The notes beneath the pieces are model-generated. The model saw only the letters and a program-made list of their open reading frames with translations, was not told where the DNA came from and made no database searches. This document shows positions 61,601 to 64,000 of a DNA stretch of 64,000 bases, piece after piece. The DNA is taken from assembly GCA_903772945.1 (NCBI GenBank), contig CAICTM010000219.1, positions 25,826-89,825 of the forward strand, read 5' to 3'. The position numbers and the translations under genes were made by a program. Origin of the DNA: Seminavis robusta. Its lineage: Eukaryota; Bacillariophyta; Bacillariophyceae; Naviculales; Naviculaceae. Position 1 is the stretch's first letter, and the number at the start of each line of letters is the position of its first letter.

Positions 61601-62501
61601 TTGCAGGTTTGCAGTAGGCTTTAACCCTATAATGTTCTTGCTTGCTCGCTATGGTGGCTATCACAGACACAAGTAGCGTCGGGAGCTTTATAGGTTGTTT
61701 CAATAGGGCAAATTCCTTTAATGGCGATATCAGCTCTTGGGGTAAGTGCATCAATGCCATACTGCCTAATTCCCCAAATTTTCTGCTAAGGCAGAGTCCT
61801 GACCTCGGTCATTTCCCACGTTTCAGATGTGAGTGCAGTTACAAGTATGGATGCAATGTTTAAGCTCTCCTGGTTCAATGGGGATATCAGTTCCTGGGGT
61901 AAGTCATCCTAGTCCACAATGTAGCCTTCATTTGCTGGGAGTTCTTCTCATTTTCTTGCCAATATTTGCATTGCCAGATACCAGTCGTGCAAGAAACTTT
62001 GGTCAAGTTTTCTATGGTGCAGCCTTTGACGGTGATCTCAGTGCATGGAGTGAGTCAATTAATCTATCTTTGTTTGGCAGACCTTTGGGGAATTTCTGGT
62101 CCTGAACTTTTCTTCCTCTCTTGAACAACCCTAGATACTAGCAGTGTTACAACCATGGAAGGAACATTCTTTGGAGCGACTTCTTTCAACGGTGATCTTT
62201 CCAACTGGTATGTTGAATGAGTCCAGCCTGTGAGATTGTTCGGTCCACTCGGACCAAGCCGTTTGCTGATGTGAATGTTCTCTTTTGCAATTACTTCAGG
62301 GATGTTGCATCTGTAGTGAACTTTCACAGTATGTTTGAAGGTGCTTCTTCATTTGAAAATGACTTGTGTGCTTGGGGTACCAAGATCAGAGGAACACCTC
62401 GTGTCACCAATATGTTCACTAGAACATCCTGTCCCGAAGAGGCAACAGGCACAGACTTGGGAGCAACTCCTAGAGGCCCCTTCTGCCATTTCTGTCCATA
62501 A
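58641..62501 (+). CDS. Membrane-anchored BspA-like (DUF285) repeat protein, 17 exons, mostly one repeat per exon
   Basis: Exon 1 (58641-59828) encodes an acidic N-terminal part with a duplicated segment of about 55 residues (core SPQGKQQKGLR), one transmembrane helix (FWRAVAILALMLAILAIVLG, about residues 316-340) and a PS-rich stalk. The stalk is in frame only if one G is missing from GGGG at 59661-59664. The exons that follow are 59923-60055, 60139-60170, 60251-60325, 60399-60473, 60553-60627, 60701-60772, 60844-60918, 60998-61072, 61168-61242, 61341-61415, 61498-61572, 61667-61741, 61827-61898, 61978-62049, 62135-62207 and 62300-62501. Most encode one DTSxVTxMxxTFxGATSFN GD(I/L)SSW unit. 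All boundaries are GT-AG except the acceptor before 61498, which reads AC. The C-terminus (GPFCHFCP) echoes the giant adhesin. Probably a cell-surface protein of type II topology. Confidence 0.85.
60251..62049 (+). repeat. Twelve symmetric 72-75-nt exons in tandem with their introns
   Basis: Each exon begins with the last two bases of a GAT/GTC codon and ends with TGG plus one base, so every one is phase 1-1. Donors are mostly GTAAGT. Introns are about 70-100 bp and unlike one another, while the exons remain similar, which indicates old duplication of exon-intron units. Skipping any exon keeps the frame. Confidence 0.85.
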
Positions 62502-63031
62502 ACCAGCCTTTGTCATTGAACCAAAATGTAGCTAGTCTGCCTTGCTTCTCCTAGCTAACTAGAAAGGTTGCCCCTGACTACCGATACTGCAGTGGTTGCC
62601 AGAAATCATGTGGGGTTCTGTCTTTTTGGATCTGAGACGTGAGATGTCCAATTCTATGTGTTGCTTGTACTGGTAAGGGGGGTCTATTAGAGAAATAGTT
62701 TAAGCCGACGGGGGATCGCTTTGGCAAAGAAAGGGTTGGAATTCGGGACTGACTCGACTGTTCTACCGTCCAGCCGGCCAGGTTTCCTCAGTAAGGGGGG
62801 ACAAACTGAACTTTGAGGGGTGTTGCTTTATTAATATTGTTGGCCGAGCTGAGTCGAGTGACTCGGTCGGTCACTCCACACCTTCGGCGGTTCAACCGTC
62901 ATGACGATCGAACGAGGTTGGCGCAGCATTGGGGGGTACATCCTCCTTCGTTCCCTAGTCCCTATCAACAATCAAGGCTCTCTCACACTAGCCAGCATCG
63001 AAGGAACCAAACAAGAAAACAGAAGAAAGCA
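62502..63031. other. Intergenic region
   Basis: 3' flank of the DUF285 gene and leader of the cupin gene. The frame of the cupin extends upstream to an ATG at 62813, but the translation there (RVTRSVTPHLRRFNRH...) looks like non-coding sequence. Confidence 0.4.
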
Positions 63032-63457
63032 ATGAGTCAAGATTCAGAAGCAGGTGCCGATATCGGGAAATCGCTCCCCATGATTCTTTTTCGACCGGGC
63101 ATGGACGTTGGCGAGCTGGAGGATTGGCCGTTTGAAAATCCCAAGTCGGACTACGTCGTTCATACCAACGAGGGAGGCAAGACGCCAAGGGCGTCAGGTC
63201 GGATTGACAGCTCCACTCCTACTTCTCGCGTGGGAATATGGAAATGCACGCAAGGAAAGTTTGAGTGCACTGAACAAGGAGATGAACTCATGACAATCTT
63301 GAGTGGTGTCGTCACAGTAACGAACATTGGATCTGGGCAAGCAGTGACATTGAAAGAGGGAGATTCAATGTTCAGCAGGGATGGTTCAAGGGTGTTGTGG
63401 GATATCCAAGAAGATGTGACCAAAGTGTTCTACGGAAGCAAACCAGATGGATACTAA
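63032..63457 (+). CDS. Small cupin protein (Cupin_3/DUF861-like)
   Basis: 141 aa from the ATG at 63032 (MSQDSEAGADIGKS), chosen because an adenine-rich leader precedes it and the protein then has the usual length of this family. The domain reads SRVGIWKCTQGKFECTEQGD, ELMTILSGVVTVTNIGSGQA and VTLKEGDSMFSRDGSRVLWD, then VFYGS. This is the pattern of DUF861/EutQ-like single-domain cupins ('G.W....G.f......dE...vLeG.v...d..G......aGD....p.G....W.v.e...K.y'). Members include sugar- and ureidoglycine-related enzymes and stress proteins, so activity cannot be assigned. There is no signal peptide from this start. Confidence 0.78.
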   Translation: MSQDSEAGADIGKSLPMILFRPGMDVGELEDWPFENPKSDYVVHTNEGGKTPRASGRIDSSTPTSRVGIWKCTQGKFECTEQGDELMTILSGVVTVTNIGSGQAVTLKEGDSMFSRDGSRVLWDIQEDVTKVFYGSKPDGY

Positions 63458-63914
63458 ATATTTGTCAGCTCTAGCTAGACAAGAATTTACCTCGAGCGAC
63501 TTCACTCAATTGCAACTTTCCAACCACTCCGTTGGGGATTGGGGACATTGGCACTCAGTCTGGATTGGAAGCTTTCCAAGCAAACTGGTTGTGTCTCATT
63601 TCGAAAAAGGGTGATGGTGGTGGTGTTGATAAAGAGGTTGCTATAGTGTTGTGTGTGTTACTACTTGGTTGTTGTGGTTGTGGTTGATTTCTAGTAATCT
63701 GGTAACTGGATAGTCATAAATCGCTACCACAGGTCATTTTCGGTCCCCTCAAGCTAGAGGGGGATCTATCTCACGCTAGATTGCACTTGACATGGGAAAA
63801 CAGACTTCGGAAGTCTGAAACAGGATGTACCCTTGGGGCAAGGCCCCTTGGAGGCTCAGACCTGCCGTTCACCAAACGGCCCACCCTATGGTCATGTTGC
63901 CTTTTTGCAGATTG
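63458..63914. other. 3' flank of the cupin gene and presumed copia 3' region
   Basis: TGTTGTGTGTG/GGTTGTTGTGG simple sequence at about 63620-63690, then sequence that probably belongs to the copia element. No gene. Confidence 0.35.
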
Positions 63915-64000
63915 TTAGTATAGGACTTTCGAAACCAGTCGCTGTCTCACAGGCCCGTTCTGGATCTTCGTCAACATATCGGCCAAATTGCTCTCTGTGT
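63915..64000 (-). mobile_element. 3' end of a Ty1/copia pol gene (cut by the window edge)
   Basis: Minus-strand frame entering at the edge and ending TAA at 63915: ESNLADMLTKIQNGPVRQRL then VSKVLY. This is the extreme C-terminus of Ty1/copia polyproteins (the 'ENLADxLTK' motif after RNase H). The stretch to its left, about 63700-63914, probably holds the 3' end or LTR, including a perfect hairpin CAGACTTC/GAAGTCTG at 63804-63820, but LTR borders cannot be set without the other copy. Confidence 0.75.

Noticed and set aside
62813-63031. N-terminal extension of the cupin with a signal-like start (MRGVALLILLAEL)
   Set aside because: The sequence after it is Arg/His/Ser-rich without cleavage-site logic, and the length from 63032 fits the family. 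It is left as a weak alternative.
1-64000. tRNA, rRNA or other structured RNA genes
   Set aside because: I looked for tRNA T-arm-like GGTTCGAATCC contexts and rRNA-like blocks and saw none I could support; a covariance-model scan would be needed to exclude small RNAs.

Overview
The window looks like nuclear DNA of a pennate diatom. The evidence is eukaryotic gene structure with short GT-AG introns, long open single-exon genes with Ser/Asn/Gln-rich low-complexity tracts, a DUF6824 protein, Cys-Pro-Trp ankyrin-type repeats, secreted or membrane proteins with Pro-Ser-Thr stalks and BspA-like (DUF285) repeats, and Ty3, Ty1/copia and piggyBac elements. Seminavis robusta or a relative would fit, but that species call is inference.

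Layout: 1-2.4 kb is non-coding. 2.4-9.3 kb holds an ABM-domain protein (+), a spliced secreted 2OG-Fe(II) prolyl-hydroxylase-like enzyme (-, 4 exons), a spliced secreted VWD-domain protein (+, 4 exons) and a CRAL-TRIO-like protein (-). 10-16.7 kb holds a large ankyrin-BTB protein (+) and a Ser/Lys-rich repeat protein (-). 18.9-26 kb is one giant secreted adhesin-like gene (-): cysteine modules, a very long PS/PT stalk, a 108-nt minisatellite and a C-terminal DUF285 domain. It is interrupted by one frameshift inside the minisatellite. 26-29 kb is repeat-rich, with a palindromic array and a MITE-like element. 29-39.3 kb holds a 2028-aa ankyrin/disordered protein (+), a second CRAL-TRIO-like protein (-) and a DUF6824 protein (-).

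41.8-51.4 kb is transposon territory. A piggyBac-type transposase gene was split by a 4.5-kb Ty3/gypsy LTR retrotransposon in the opposite orientation. The two LTRs are nearly identical, the 4-bp target duplication is intact, and the transposase reading frame resumes exactly after the insertion. 51.6-52.3 kb has a small ankyrin-type protein. 53-55.8 kb carries a tandem pair of unknown paralogues, only one of which keeps a second CxxC. 56.7-58.4 kb is an RtcB RNA ligase with an extra N-terminal domain and a late frameshift. 58.6-62.5 kb is a 17-exon membrane protein in which most DUF285 repeats are encoded one per exon by 72-75-nt phase-1 exons. A cupin gene (63.0-63.5 kb) and the 3' tip of a Ty1/copia pol gene at the right edge close the window.

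Three otherwise conserved genes and the transposase show single-base deletions, mostly in short homopolymers, and the LTR pair differs mainly by indels. Consensus sequence error must therefore be considered before any of these genes is called broken. There is no operon logic here: neighbours appear functionally independent. The shared theme is cell-surface or secreted repeat proteins and mobile DNA.
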